Shown in pieces: positions 17,188 to 26,109 of a stretch of 53,920 nt of DNA. The stretch's first letter is position 1. Each line of letters opens with the position of its first letter. This DNA is from Streptomyces sp. NRRL F-6131 (GTDB lineage Bacteria; Actinomycetota; Actinomycetes; Streptomycetales; Streptomycetaceae): contig JOHN01000054.1 in the NCBI GenBank assembly GCA_000719695.1, forward strand, positions 1-53,920. Direction: 5' to 3'. The translations under genes and the position numbers were made by a program. The notes below the pieces were generated by a model, which saw only the letters and a list, made by a program, of their open reading frames with translations, made no database searches and was not told the DNA's origin.

Positions 17188-18465
17188 ATGAATGCCCCGC
17201 TGTACCCCCCGCCCAGCCCCGAACTCGACCGCCTGCTCCGCCCGCTCTTCCACGCCGCCGCCACGAGCGGCGGCGCCGCCGTCGTCGTGATCCGCGGCGA
17301 CGAGCGGACCGTCGCCTGCCGCGGCCACGCCGTCCGTTCCACCGAACTCCCGGTCCGCGCCGACACCCGCTTCGAACTCGGCTCCGTCACCAAGACCTTC
17401 ACCGGTCTGCTGCTGGCCGAGATGGCCGCCCGCGGCGAGGTCCGCTACGACGACCCGATCGACCGCTACCTGCCCGCCGACGCGGCGCCCGGCTACCCGC
17501 AGGAGCGCCCGATCACCCTGCTCCACCTGGCCACCCACACCTCCGGCCTGCCCAGGCTGCCGGACGGGGTGGTGCCCGGACAGGTCCCGCGCTGGTTCAC
17601 CCGTCCCTACGCCACCTTCGGCCCGGCCCACCTGCTGCGGGCGTTGCCCCGGACGCCGGTGCGCGGCACACCGGGCGCACAGGTCCGCTACTCCAACCTC
17701 GGGTGCGGTCTGCTCGGACTGCTGCTGGCCAACGCGGCCGGCCAGCGGTACGACGACCTGCTCGCCGCCCGGGTCTGCGGACCGCTCGGCCTGATGGACA
17801 CCTCCTGCGGCCCCGGCCGGGAGGAGGACGCCGGGTACCGGCGCGGTCGCCGGGTGCCGTCCTTCCGGCTGCCCGCCCTGCCGGCCGCGGCGGCGCTCCG
17901 CTCCACGGCGGACGACATGCTCCGTTACCTCCAGGCGCACCTCGCGCTGGACGCCGTCCCGCTCCCCGCGCGGGCCGACGCGACGGTGCTGCGGACGGCG
18001 CTCAACGAGGTGCGGCGCCCGCGTACCGGTGGGCGGCGCGGCGGCCCGCGGATCTGCCTCGGGTGGAACCACCGGGCGCTGCCGGCGCCGACGGTGCCGC
18101 CCGACGGGCCGGACGGGCCGGACGGGCCGGACAGGCGGGGTGACCCGTTGACTGAGGGGCCCGAGCGGTCCGAGGGGGCGTCGGTGTCCCCGGTGTCCCC
18201 GGTGTCCCCGGTGTCTGGGATTCCTTCGACGCCTTCGCCGCCCCAGGAGGACCAGGAGCCCGGGGGCAACGCTCCCCGGGGAGCCGGTGAGGTGATCTAC
18301 CACGTGGGCGCCACCCGTCGGTCCACGGCCTTCGTCGGGTTCAGCCCCCGGGCCCAGGTGGGGTTGGCGGTCCTGGCCGGCGGACTGCCCCTGCGCAGTC
18401 GCGACCTGGTCCGGAGCGCGCACGACACCCTGCGCGCCCTGATCACCGAGCAGGGCGAGGGCTGA
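17188..18465 (+). CDS. Serine hydrolase of the beta-lactamase / D-Ala-D-Ala carboxypeptidase (S12) family
   Basis: 425 aa from ATG 17188 (GGAG at 17175). The three active-site motifs are present: SVTK (residues 66-69, catalytic Ser), VRYSNLG (YxN) and YHVGAT (HxG, third motif). There is no signal peptide, so it is probably a cytoplasmic esterase-like member. A ~60-residue Pro/Gly/Asp/Ser insert (PDGPDGPDGPD, then SPVSPVSPVS) comes just before the third motif and is encoded by tandem 9-bp repeats (18108-18132 and 18184-18212). Longer in-frame starts exist as far as 16939 but run through the 13-bp repeats. Confidence 0.87.
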   Translation: MNAPLYPPPSPELDRLLRPLFHAAATSGGAAVVVIRGDERTVACRGHAVRSTELPVRADTRFELGSVTKTFTGLLLAEMAARGEVRYDDPIDRYLPADAAPGYPQERPITLLHLATHTSGLPRLPDGVVPGQVPRWFTRPYATFGPAHLLRALPRTPVRGTPGAQVRYSNLGCGLLGLLLANAAGQRYDDLLAARVCGPLGLMDTSCGPGREEDAGYRRGRRVPSFRLPALPAAAALRSTADDMLRYLQAHLALDAVPLPARADATVLRTALNEVRRPRTGGRRGGPRICLGWNHRALPAPTVPPDGPDGPDGPDRRGDPLTEGPERSEGASVSPVSPVSPVSGIPSTPSPPQEDQEPGGNAPRGAGEVIYHVGATRRSTAFVGFSPRAQVGLAVLAGGLPLRSRDLVRSAHDTLRALITEQGEG

Positions 18466-18503
18466 CCGCCGGGCGTGCTGCCGGGCGTGCTCCGGAGACG
18501 ACG

Positions 18504-18535
18504 GTGCCCCGGGCGGTCACGACCGCCCGGGGCAC
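18504..18535. terminator. Bidirectional intrinsic terminator
   Basis: A 15-bp perfect stem (GTGCCCCGGGCGGTC with GACCGCCCGGGGCAC) between the convergent serine hydrolase and acsA genes. The loop is tight (2 nt if fully paired). Confidence 0.85.
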
Positions 18536-18546
18536 TTCGGCGTGCG

Positions 18547-20502
18547 TCAGCCCTCGGTGCCGGCCGGGGGGAGCTGCGCCTGGATCAGGTTCATCACCGT
18601 GGAGTCGGCCAGCGTGGTGGTGTCGCCGACCTCGCGGCCCTCGGCGATGTCGCGGAGCAGGCGGCGCATGATCTTGCCGGAGCGGGTCTTCGGCAGCTCG
18701 CCGACCACCTTGATCTGCTTCGGCTTGGCGATCGGACCGAGGGTGCGGCCGACGTGCGCCCGCAGCTCCTCGACCAGCTCGGGGCTGTCGGTGGCGGTGC
18801 CGCGCAGGATGACGAAGGCGACGATCGCCTGGCCGGTGGTGGCGTCGGTGGCGCCGACCACGGCCGACTCGGCCACCGCGGGGTGTCCGACCAGGGCCGA
18901 CTCGACCTCGGTGGTCGAGATGTTGTGGCCGGAGACCAGCATGACGTCGTCGACCCGGCCGAGCAGCCAGATGTCGCCGTCCTCGTCCTTCTTGGCACCG
19001 TCACCGGCGAAGTAGCGGCCCTCGAACCGCGACCAGTAGGTGTCGATGTAGCGCTGGTCGTCGCCCCAGATCGTGCGGAGCATCGAGGGCCACGGCTCGG
19101 TGAGCACGAGGTAGCCGCCGGAGCCGTTCGGGACCTCGACGGCGTTGTCGTCGACGACGGTGGCGGCGATGCCGGGCAGGGCGCGCTGGGCGGAGCCGGG
19201 CTTGGTCTCGGTGACGCCGGGCAGGGGGCTGATCATGATGGCGCCGGTCTCGGTCTGCCACCAGGTGTCCACGATCGGGGCCCTGGAGCCACCGATGTGC
19301 TCGCGGTACCAGATCCACGCCTCGGGGTTGATCGGCTCGCCGACGCTGCCCAGCACCCGCAGGGAGGACAGGTCGAACTTGGCGGGGATGTCGTCGCCCC
19401 ACTTCATGAAGGTGCGGATCGCGGTCGGCGCGGTGTAGAGGATGGTCACGCCGTACTTCTGGACGACCTCCCAGAACCGGCCCTGGTGGGGGGTGTCGGG
19501 GGTGCCCTCGTAGATGACCTGGGTGGCGCCGTTGGAGAGCGGGCCGTAGACGATGTACGAGTGGCCGGTGACCCAGCCGATGTCGGCGGTGCACCAGTAG
19601 ACGTCGGTCTCCGGCTTGAGGTCGAACACCGCGTGGTGGGTGTAGCTCGCCTGGGTGAGGTAGCCGCCGGAGGTGTGCAGGATGCCCTTGGGCTTCCCGG
19701 TGGTGCCGGAGGTGTAGAGGATGAAGAGCGGGTGCTCGGCCTCGTGCGCCTCGGGGGTGTGCTCGGTGGACTGGCGAGCGGTGATCTCGTCCCACCAGAC
19801 GTCCCGGCCCTCGGTCCACGCGGTGTCCTGGCCGGTGCGGCGCACGACGAGCACGTGCTCGACGCCCTCGGCCTTGGTGAGGGCCTCGTCGATGGCGGGC
19901 TTGAGGGCGGAGGGCTTGCCGCGCCGGTAGCCGCCGTCGGCGGTGATGACGAGCTTGGCCCGGGCGTCCTGGATGCGGGAGGCGACGGCGTCGGCGGAGA
20001 AGCCGCCGAAGACGACGGAGTGGGTGGCGCCGATGCGGGCGCAGGCGAGCATCGAGACCACGGCCTCGGGGATCATCGGCAGGTAGATCGCGACGCGGTC
20101 GCCCTTGGTGACACCGAGTTCGAGCAGGGCGTTGGCGGCCTGGGAGACCTCGTCCTTGAGCTGGGCGTAGGTGATGGAGCGGCCGTCACCGGGCTCGCCC
20201 TCGAAGTGGATGGCGACGCGGTCGCCGTTGCCGGCCTCGACGTGGCGGTCGACGCAGTTGTAGGCGATGTTGAGCTTGCCGTCGGCGAACCACTTCGCGA
20301 AGGGCGGGTTGGACCAGTCGAGGGTCTCGGTGGGCTCGACGGCCCAGGTGAGGCGGCGGGCCTGCTCGGCCCAGAAGCCGAGGCGGTCCTCGGAGGCCTG
20401 AGCGTACGCGGCCGCGGTGACGTTGGCGGCTTCGGCGAGCTCTGCCGGCGGGGCGAAACGCCGCTCCTCCTTGAGCAGGTTGGCCAGGCTCTCGTTGCTC
20501 AA
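18547..20502 (-). CDS. acsA: Acetyl-CoA synthetase (AMP-forming)
   Basis: 651 aa, an ANL-superfamily enzyme that makes acetyl-CoA from acetate, ATP and CoA. Core motifs: [23 protein letters not shown] (P-loop), [10 protein letters not shown], and the C-terminal [18 protein letters not shown] with the catalytic Lys that is the usual acetylation-control site. I chose the TTG at 20502 because GAGGAG lies 6 nt upstream and the protein then begins [15 protein letters not shown], as I recall for Streptomyces AcsA of the same length; ATGs upstream are out of step with the ribosome site. A dre-like palindrome is ~115 bp upstream. Confidence 0.96.
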   Translation of the reverse strand: MSNESLANLLKEERRFAPPAELAEAANVTAAAYAQASEDRLGFWAEQARRLTWAVEPTETLDWSNPPFAKWFADGKLNIAYNCVDRHVEAGNGDRVAIHFEGEPGDGRSITYAQLKDEVSQAANALLELGVTKGDRVAIYLPMIPEAVVSMLACARIGATHSVVFGGFSADAVASRIQDARAKLVITADGGYRRGKPSALKPAIDEALTKAEGVEHVLVVRRTGQDTAWTEGRDVWWDEITARQSTEHTPEAHEAEHPLFILYTSGTTGKPKGILHTSGGYLTQASYTHHAVFDLKPETDVYWCTADIGWVTGHSYIVYGPLSNGATQVIYEGTPDTPHQGRFWEVVQKYGVTILYTAPTAIRTFMKWGDDIPAKFDLSSLRVLGSVGEPINPEAWIWYREHIGGSRAPIVDTWWQTETGAIMISPLPGVTETKPGSAQRALPGIAATVVDDNAVEVPNGSGGYLVLTEPWPSMLRTIWGDDQRYIDTYWSRFEGRYFAGDGAKKDEDGDIWLLGRVDDVMLVSGHNISTTEVESALVGHPAVAESAVVGATDATTGQAIVAFVILRGTATDSPELVEELRAHVGRTLGPIAKPKQIKVVGELPKTRSGKIMRRLLRDIAEGREVGDTTTLADSTVMNLIQAQLPPAGTEG

Positions 20503-20617
20503 CGCGCACTCCTCATGAGTCATGATCGGGGTCGTTTCCCGTGCGTGGGGATTGTCCCGTGTGTCCCAGCGCACAGCTCACCAGGCGAAGAGGTCAGTTG
20601 ACAAGAGGCTCCGGGGA

Positions 20618-20633
20618 ATTGGTGTAGACCTTT
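20618..20633. promoter_or_regulatory. DasR-box (dre)-like sequence upstream of acsA
   Basis: ATTGGTGTAGACCTTT matches 12 of 16 positions of the dre consensus as I recall it (ACTGGTCTAGACCACT), and 10 of 11 in the core TGGTCTAGACC. It lies ~116 bp upstream of the acsA start. Confidence 0.4.
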
Positions 20634-20734
20634 GACCGGTCGTCGAACGGCCGCCCGAGGTCGGAGGTCTCTCGGGCGGCGCGGTGGGGTGGGCCCGCGT
20701 CCTTGGCCCGCCCGGCTGGACGCGGGCCCGGCTC

Positions 20735-23206
20735 TCAGGCGGCCAGGCCGGGGCTTCCCCCGTCCCTGGTCGGATCCGCCGCGGCGGTACCGGTGGTCGG
20801 AACCTGTTCGAATTCATTCACTCGTTCGGGCGTGTCGCGCTCCCCGCGTGCGGTGGACGCCCGGACCGCCGGGGCGGAAGCCGGCGCGGGGGCGGGGGCG
20901 GGGGCGGAGGTCGGCGCGGAAGCCGGTGCCAGCGCTTCGACCGGGCCGAACCGGCCGCTCTCCCGGTCGAGCACATAGGCCTGCGCGGTGGCGAAGTCGA
21001 AGTACATGCCGACCAGGCGCAGGGTGCCCTCGGTGACCCGCCGCTCCACGGCCGGGTTCGCCATCAGCTGGTCCAACTGCTGGACCACGTTGGTGATGCA
21101 GAGCTGCTCGGTCACGTCGATCACCGGACGGTCGGTGAACTCCGCCGGGATCCGGCGCAGCCGGTCCAGCGAGCCGCGGCCGTTGCGCAGCCAACGGGCC
21201 AACGGGGTGGGCCGGCCGGGCTGCTCGTGGACCCCGTCCAGCAGCGCCTTCATCGCTCCGCAGCCCGAGTGCCCGCAGACCGTGATCGACCGCACCTCCA
21301 GCACCTCGACCGCGTACTGCACCGCGGCCGCCACCGAGTCGTCGGCCGCGCCCGGCTCGTGCGGCGCCGGGACCAGGTTGCCGACGTTGCGCACGGTGAA
21401 GAGGTCGCCCGGTCCGCTGTTGGTGATCATGCTGGTGACCATCCGGGAGTCCGCGCAGGTCAGGAAGAGCTGCGACGGCGTCTGCCCCTCCCGGGCGAGC
21501 CGGGCCAGCTCGGGCCGCACCAGCGGGGCGGTGTGCAGCTGGAACACCCGGACCCCGTCCAGCAGCCGGCCGTGCGGATCCTCCTGCTGGTCGATGCAGT
21601 GGTGGCCGCCCCAGGGCGTCCAGGCGCGGCAGCGGTGCGGGCCGGGGGAGCTGCCGGTGCGGACGGTGCCGTCCGGGTCGAGCACCTCGTCGTCCTGGCG
21701 GCGGGTCACCGTCGACACCCGCCCGCCGCCCGCCTGGTGGGCGGTGCGCCAGCTGTGCAGCGTCTCGTAGGCGGCGTGGTCCAGGAAGGACCCGTCGTGG
21801 ACGACGGTGACCTCGACGCCGGCCGGGACGGCCGCCAGCGCCCGGCTGAGCCGGGGTACCGCGGTGAAGGTCAGCGGGCCGTGCGTCTCCACGGTGAACG
21901 CGCCCCCGGGGCCGGTCAGCACGTCCACGTGGGCGCGGGTCAGCCGGTAGAGCGCGAGCAGTACGGCCGTCGCGGTGCCCAGCGCCACGCCCGGCAGGAC
22001 GCCCAGCAGCACCACCGAGACCACGGTGACCAGGTAGACCGGGAACTCGCGGTGCCGGTGGACCTTCCGGATGTGCGCGAAGCTCACCATCTGCAGACCG
22101 ACGACCAGCACCAGGGCGGCGAGCGCGGCGAGCGGGATCCGGCGCAGCCCGCCGGTGAGGGCGAGCGCGGCGGCCAGCACCCACACCCCGTGCAGCACCG
22201 AGGACCAGCGACTGCGCGCGCCGGCCCGGACGTTGGCGGTGCTGCGCACCGCGCCGCCGGCGATCGGAAGCCCGCCGACCAGTCCGCTGACCATGTTGGC
22301 GAGGCCCTGACCGCGCAGTTCCCGGTCGAGGTCCCCGGTGCGGTGCGACAGCCGGTCGACCGCGACGGCGGAGAGCAGGGACTCGACGCTCGCCACGGCG
22401 GTGACGGTCAGCACGGCGGCGAGGACAGCCAGCGGCGGACCGTGCGGCAGGTCGGGGACGAGGTCGTGCGGCTGCCAGGCGGGCAGGTCGACCCGGGGGA
22501 GCCGCAGGTCCAGCGTGACGGCGAGCGTGGTGGCGGCGGCGACGGCGGCCAGCGGGCCGGGGACCTTGGTCAGCCGGGCGCCGAACTCGCCGTACCGACC
22601 GGGGAGTCGGCTCAGCCGGGGCCAGCCGAGCAGGACGGCGGCGGTGACGGCGCCGATCGTCAGGGCGGCCGGGTGCGGGCCCGCCAACTGGCTCGGCAGG
22701 GCGATCAGGTTGGCCGCCGCGGAGCTCTGCGGGGAGCCGCCGAGGACGACGTGCAGCTGGGCGATGGCGATGGCGAGGCCGACACCGGCCAGCATGCCGT
22801 GCACGATGGCGGGCGAGACGGCCAGCGCGGTGCGGGCCACCCGTCGTACGCCCAGCAGGAGTTGCAGCAGGCCGGCGGCGATGGTGATGGCGCAGGTGGC
22901 CTGCCAGCCGTACTGGGCGATGAGCCCGGCGGTGATCACGGTGAGCGCGGCGGAGGGGCCGCTCACCTGGAGCGGGGTGCCGCCGAAGAGTCCGACCACG
23001 ATGCCGCCGACGGCCGCCGCGGCGAGGCCGGCGCTGAGCGGGGCGCCGGTGGCCAGGGCGATGCCGAGGGAGAACGGCACGGCGATGAGGAAGACCACCA
23101 GGGAGGCCGAGAGGTCCAGCGCCCAGGTGGCGCGGGGACGTCGGCCCGGTGGGGCGTGGTCGGTGGTGTCGGAGGCGATGGGGGCGCTGGAGATGTCGAG
23201 GGTCAT
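20735..23206 (-). CDS. SulP-family anion transporter fused to a beta-carbonic anhydrase
   Basis: 823 aa. Residues ~25-430 form a SulP/SLC26 membrane domain (VVFLIAVPFSLGIALATGAPLSAGL, LQVSGPSAALTVI, GLVGGLPIAGGAVRSTAN). A STAS-like segment follows (~445-520, VEVTVVHDGSFLDHAAYETLHSW). The C-terminal part (~550-770) is a beta-class carbonic anhydrase: LFLTCADSRMVTS (Cys zinc ligand and Asp-Arg dyad) and VCGHSGCGAMKALLDG (His and Cys ligands). The last ~50 residues are an Ala/Pro repeat. The fusion suggests bicarbonate uptake coupled to CO2/HCO3- conversion on the cytoplasmic side. Single gene. Confidence 0.93.
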   Translation of the reverse strand: MTLDISSAPIASDTTDHAPPGRRPRATWALDLSASLVVFLIAVPFSLGIALATGAPLSAGLAAAAVGGIVVGLFGGTPLQVSGPSAALTVITAGLIAQYGWQATCAITIAAGLLQLLLGVRRVARTALAVSPAIVHGMLAGVGLAIAIAQLHVVLGGSPQSSAAANLIALPSQLAGPHPAALTIGAVTAAVLLGWPRLSRLPGRYGEFGARLTKVPGPLAAVAAATTLAVTLDLRLPRVDLPAWQPHDLVPDLPHGPPLAVLAAVLTVTAVASVESLLSAVAVDRLSHRTGDLDRELRGQGLANMVSGLVGGLPIAGGAVRSTANVRAGARSRWSSVLHGVWVLAAALALTGGLRRIPLAALAALVLVVGLQMVSFAHIRKVHRHREFPVYLVTVVSVVLLGVLPGVALGTATAVLLALYRLTRAHVDVLTGPGGAFTVETHGPLTFTAVPRLSRALAAVPAGVEVTVVHDGSFLDHAAYETLHSWRTAHQAGGGRVSTVTRRQDDEVLDPDGTVRTGSSPGPHRCRAWTPWGGHHCIDQQEDPHGRLLDGVRVFQLHTAPLVRPELARLAREGQTPSQLFLTCADSRMVTSMITNSGPGDLFTVRNVGNLVPAPHEPGAADDSVAAAVQYAVEVLEVRSITVCGHSGCGAMKALLDGVHEQPGRPTPLARWLRNGRGSLDRLRRIPAEFTDRPVIDVTEQLCITNVVQQLDQLMANPAVERRVTEGTLRLVGMYFDFATAQAYVLDRESGRFGPVEALAPASAPTSAPAPAPAPASAPAVRASTARGERDTPERVNEFEQVPTTGTAAADPTRDGGSPGLAA

Positions 23207-23451
23207 GGGTCTTCCCGTCTGTCCGGGGGAACGAACGCAGTCAGGTCCGGCGGTGAGTCCGCTCGGGGGCTCGGTGAAGCGGATCGGCTGTCGTGGGTCG
23301 CGACGGTGTGGCGGGATGGTGCGGCCGGGCCGGGAGTGCGGGTGTCACCGGTCGGGCCTTGGACCATCGGGGTCCCGGCGGTCGCCCGGCGGGGCACTGG
23401 GAGGAGCCAGGCCACGGCGAGGAGCATCGGGACGGATGCGGAACATCAAGA

Positions 23452-23465
23452 CTCGGTAAACCGAG
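23452..23465. promoter_or_regulatory. Inverted repeat upstream of the SulP-CA gene
   Basis: CTCGGT-AA-ACCGAG, 246 bp upstream of the start of the SulP gene, in an AT-richer stretch (23440-23480). The 580-bp spacer 23207-23786 otherwise holds a GC hairpin and a 13-bp repeat and shows no gene. Confidence 0.35.
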
Positions 23466-23610
23466 GGTAATGAGAGCTTTGCACAGCGTCATCCGGAGCG
23501 ACAGGCAATATCCGCCCGGTTCACCCCATTGGGTGGTGGTCGAACGGACGGGAATCTGCTGGTGGCGGCGATGTCGCGGTCGCCCCGGGGGTTGGCGGGG
23601 GCGGATGCGC

Positions 23611-23626
23611 GGGGGCCGCGGCCCCC
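23611..23626 (-). terminator. GC-rich hairpin downstream of the CooC-like ATPase gene
   Basis: A perfect 16-bp palindrome GGGGGCCGCGGCCCCC, 160 bp past the ATPase stop on the minus strand. Probable terminator; no T-run. Confidence 0.4.
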
Positions 23627-23737
23627 GTTCCGGGGACCGCGGCCCTGGTGGCTGCGGTGGATCGCCCTGCTGGTCGCTGTGCCGGTTGCTCCGTGGGGCG
23701 GCCTTCGCGCGGAGCCCCGGTGCCGGAGCCCGGTGCC

Positions 23738-23789
23738 GGTGCTCCGTGCCGGTGCTCCGTGCTGGTGCTCCGTGCCGGCGCTCCGCTCA
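23738..23789. repeat. 13-bp tandem repeat ending in the stop codon of the ATPase gene
   Basis: Units GGTGCTCCGTGCC, GGTGCTCCGTGCT, GGTGCTCCGTGCC and a fourth, GGCGCTCCGCTCA. The last three bases of the fourth unit are the stop codon (TGA on the minus strand). Confidence 0.9.
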
Positions 23790-24776
23790 GACGGCCGCGC
23801 CGGCCGCGGCGGGTTCGTCGCCGAGCACGAAGTCGGGGTCCACCTGGGTGGCGAGGTCGATGCCGACCTTGGCGTTCGCCCAGCTCTCGGCGTTGCGCAG
23901 GTGAAAGAGGACGGCCTGCTCGGTGTAGCGGCGCGGGTCCCGCAGGTCGTACGCGGCGTCGGCGGCCGCGCGCAGCTCGTCCAGCACCGCCCGGTTGGCG
24001 GATTCGAGGGCGCGCAGCGGCGGTTGCGCGCCCTGCTCCAGTCGGCGTACCCAGTCGGAGTGCCCGAAGGCGGTCAGCAGGTCCTCGCCGGCCTCCCGGC
24101 GGAGGAAGTCCAGGTCCTCCTGGCTCTGCACCTTGTTGCCGACGACCCGCAGCCGGACGCCGAAATCGCGCGCGTAGTCCCGGTACTGGCGGTAGACCGA
24201 GACGCCCTTGCGGGTGGGCTCGGCGATCAGGAAGGTGAGGTCGAAGCGGGTGAACAGGCCCGAGGCGAAGGAGTCCGAGCCGGCGGTCATGTCGGTCACC
24301 ACGTACTCGTCCCGGCCGTCGACCAGGTGGTTGAGCAGCAGCTCGACCGCGCCGACCTTGGAGTGGTAGCAGGCGACGCCGAGGTCCTCCTCGGTGAACG
24401 CGCCGGTCGCCAGCAGGCGCACCGAACCCTCGTCGAGCGCGACCGGGCGGGCGCAGGCCGCGTAGACCGGGTTCTCCTCGACGATCCGCAGCAGCCGCGA
24501 GCCGCGCCCCGGCGGGGTGGTCTTGATCATCTCCTCGGCGGAGCGGATCAGCGGGTTGCTGCCGCGCAGGTACTCCTTGATCCCGGGCAGCTGGGCGCCG
24601 AGCGAGGGCAGGGCGGCGGACTGGTCGTCCGTCAGTCCGAGGGCGGGCCCGAGGTGTTGGTTGATGTCGGCGTCGACGGCGAGGACCGGGCGGCCGGCGG
24701 CGGCCAGGTGGCGGATGAACAGTGCGGACAGCGTGGTCTTGCCGCTGCCGCCCTTGCCGACGAAGGCGATCTTCAT
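23787..24776 (-). CDS. CooC/MinD-like P-loop ATPase
   Basis: 329 aa. The N-terminus is a SIMIBI P-loop: MKIAFVGKGGSGKTTLSALF (deviant Walker A, residues 8-16), PVLAVDADINQHLG (signature Asp) and VVTDMTAGSDSFASG (switch II). The organisation matches CooC-type nickel-insertion ATPases and related MinD/ParA proteins; no CO dehydrogenase or septum gene is next to it, so the client is unknown. Divergent from the Fic-like gene. A Fur/Zur-like AT-rich palindrome lies in the spacer, which is compatible with a metal link. Confidence 0.85.
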   Translation of the reverse strand: MKIAFVGKGGSGKTTLSALFIRHLAAAGRPVLAVDADINQHLGPALGLTDDQSAALPSLGAQLPGIKEYLRGSNPLIRSAEEMIKTTPPGRGSRLLRIVEENPVYAACARPVALDEGSVRLLATGAFTEEDLGVACYHSKVGAVELLLNHLVDGRDEYVVTDMTAGSDSFASGLFTRFDLTFLIAEPTRKGVSVYRQYRDYARDFGVRLRVVGNKVQSQEDLDFLRREAGEDLLTAFGHSDWVRRLEQGAQPPLRALESANRAVLDELRAAADAAYDLRDPRRYTEQAVLFHLRNAESWANAKVGIDLATQVDPDFVLGDEPAAAGAAV

Positions 24777-24851
24777 CTTGGACTCCGGCTCTCGCTCCTG
24801 GGCCCGCCGCGGTCGCGCGCCGCGCCGCGTGGGGTCGACGATCTCCCGAGT

Positions 24852-24866
24852 TGGAAATCGTTATCG
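24852..24866. promoter_or_regulatory. Zur/Fur-family-like box
   Basis: TGGAAATCGTTATCG matches 11 of 15 positions of the Zur-box consensus as I recall it (TGAAAATCATTTTCA). It sits ~75 bp upstream of the CooC-like ATPase start, in an AT-rich patch that stands out against the background. Confidence 0.35.
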
Positions 24867-24976
24867 TCTTCGACAGTCATGCTATCCGGGGTTTCGGGCC
24901 GTTTGCGGGAGGGAAGTGAGGATTGCCTCGAACGGGTGATGCGAGGTTGCTGTTCCGGCCGGGGCACCCGGTTCAT

Positions 24977-24982
24977 TACTCT
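24977..24982 (+). promoter_or_regulatory. -10 element of a probable leaderless promoter
   Basis: TACTCT ends 7 nt before the GTG start at 24990, with no ribosome site. Confidence 0.5.
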
Positions 24983-24989
24983 CGGGTAG

Positions 24990-25904
24990 GTGAGCACTGG
25001 AACAGATCCCCTCGCCCCGCTGGCCCAGCTCCCCGGGGTGCCCGACGCCGTGGCCGAGGTGCGCAAGGCCGTCGACCGCCTCTACGGCCACCGGGTGATG
25101 CGTCGCCGCGCGGCCGAGGTCACCTCCGAGTCGGCGCTGCGCGGCGCCCGCGCCTCGGCGGCGCTGGCTGGCGCGGACTGGCCGCTGGAGGAGGTCCGGC
25201 GGCGCAGCGACTTCGGCGCCGACCCCGAGGCCCGGACGGTGGGCGCCGCGCTGCGCGTGGCCGCCGAGGCGGGCCAGCTGCTGAGCGTCTGGCGGCACTC
25301 GCCGCTCCAGGTGCTGGCCCGGCTGCACCTGCTGGCGGTCGGCGACGCCGACCCCGTCGCGGGCCGGCCGCGGCAGGCCGGCGAGGGCGCCGACGACCCG
25401 TTCCCGCTGGCGCTCAAGCCGGTGGAGGGCGTCGCCGCGGACCCGTCCCCGGCCGCTCCGTCGTCCGTGACGGACAGGCCGGTACCGGCCCTGCCGGCGG
25501 CGCCCGGCCCGGAGGAGGTCGCCGCGCGCCTCGACCAGCTCTCCCGGCTGCTGGTGGCCCGTGCGGAGGGCCAGGGCGTCGGGACGCCGGCCCTGGTGGT
25601 CGCCTCGGTGGTGCACGGCGAACTCCTGGCGCTGCGGCCGTTCGGTGCGTACAACGGTCTGATCGCCCGCGCCGCCCAGCGGATCGTGCTGCTCGCGGAG
25701 GGTCTCGACCCGAAGTCGATCTGCCCGGCCGAGGTGGGTCTGGTGGAGCTGGGGACGGACGCCTACCGCCGGGCGCTGGCCGGCTACCTGGCGGGGACGC
25801 CGGAGGGGCTGGCGGCCTGGATCGGCCACTGCGGCCGGGCGCTGCGGCTGGGGGTGCGGGAGAGCACGGCGGTCTGCGAGGCGATGCAGCGCGGCATGGT
25901 CTGA
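24990..25904 (+). CDS. Fic-fold-like protein with degenerate catalytic motif
   Basis: 304 aa, soluble. The segment LALRPFGAYNGLIARAAQRIVL (around residue 216) lines up with the Fic motif HPFx[DE]GN[GK]R: Pro, Phe, Asn-Gly and the final Arg region are kept, but the catalytic His is Arg216 and the Asp/Glu is lost. An N-terminal helical part (LRGARASAALAGADWPLEEVR) resembles the Fic N-terminal helix with its SAAL-containing segment. If this alignment is right, the protein cannot AMPylate in the usual way. A Pro/Ala-rich linker (about 150-175) splits the protein. It is conserved next to the HAD phosphatase in Streptomyces. Function unknown. Confidence 0.7.
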   Translation: MSTGTDPLAPLAQLPGVPDAVAEVRKAVDRLYGHRVMRRRAAEVTSESALRGARASAALAGADWPLEEVRRRSDFGADPEARTVGAALRVAAEAGQLLSVWRHSPLQVLARLHLLAVGDADPVAGRPRQAGEGADDPFPLALKPVEGVAADPSPAAPSSVTDRPVPALPAAPGPEEVAARLDQLSRLLVARAEGQGVGTPALVVASVVHGELLALRPFGAYNGLIARAAQRIVLLAEGLDPKSICPAEVGLVELGTDAYRRALAGYLAGTPEGLAAWIGHCGRALRLGVRESTAVCEAMQRGMV

Positions 25905-25911
25905 GCGGCGC

Positions 25912-25938
25912 GCCCCCGGGCCCGCGCGGCCCGGGGGC
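25912..25938. terminator. Intrinsic terminator after the Fic-like gene
   Basis: A perfect 11-bp stem (GCCCCCGGGCC with GGCCCGGGGGC) and a 5-nt loop, 8 bp past the stop, in the convergent spacer with the HAD gene. Confidence 0.75.
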
Positions 25939-26109
25939 CGGCGCTGCGGGGGGAGGTGCTGCGGCGTCGGGCGCCGGACAGCAGGATGCGGCGGCACCTG
26001 ATCCTGCTCGGTGCCGCCGCTGGCACAGATGCCGGGTGACCATGCATGCACCGGAAAGTGCCGATCAGACGGGGATCCTGCCCGTTCGTCTGGTGCGGCG
26101 GCCCGACAG

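Noticed and set aside
20684..23470. A 928-codon plus-strand frame over the SulP-carbonic anhydrase gene
   Set aside because: Antisense to a gene with intact transport and zinc-ligand motifs; no domain in the translation.
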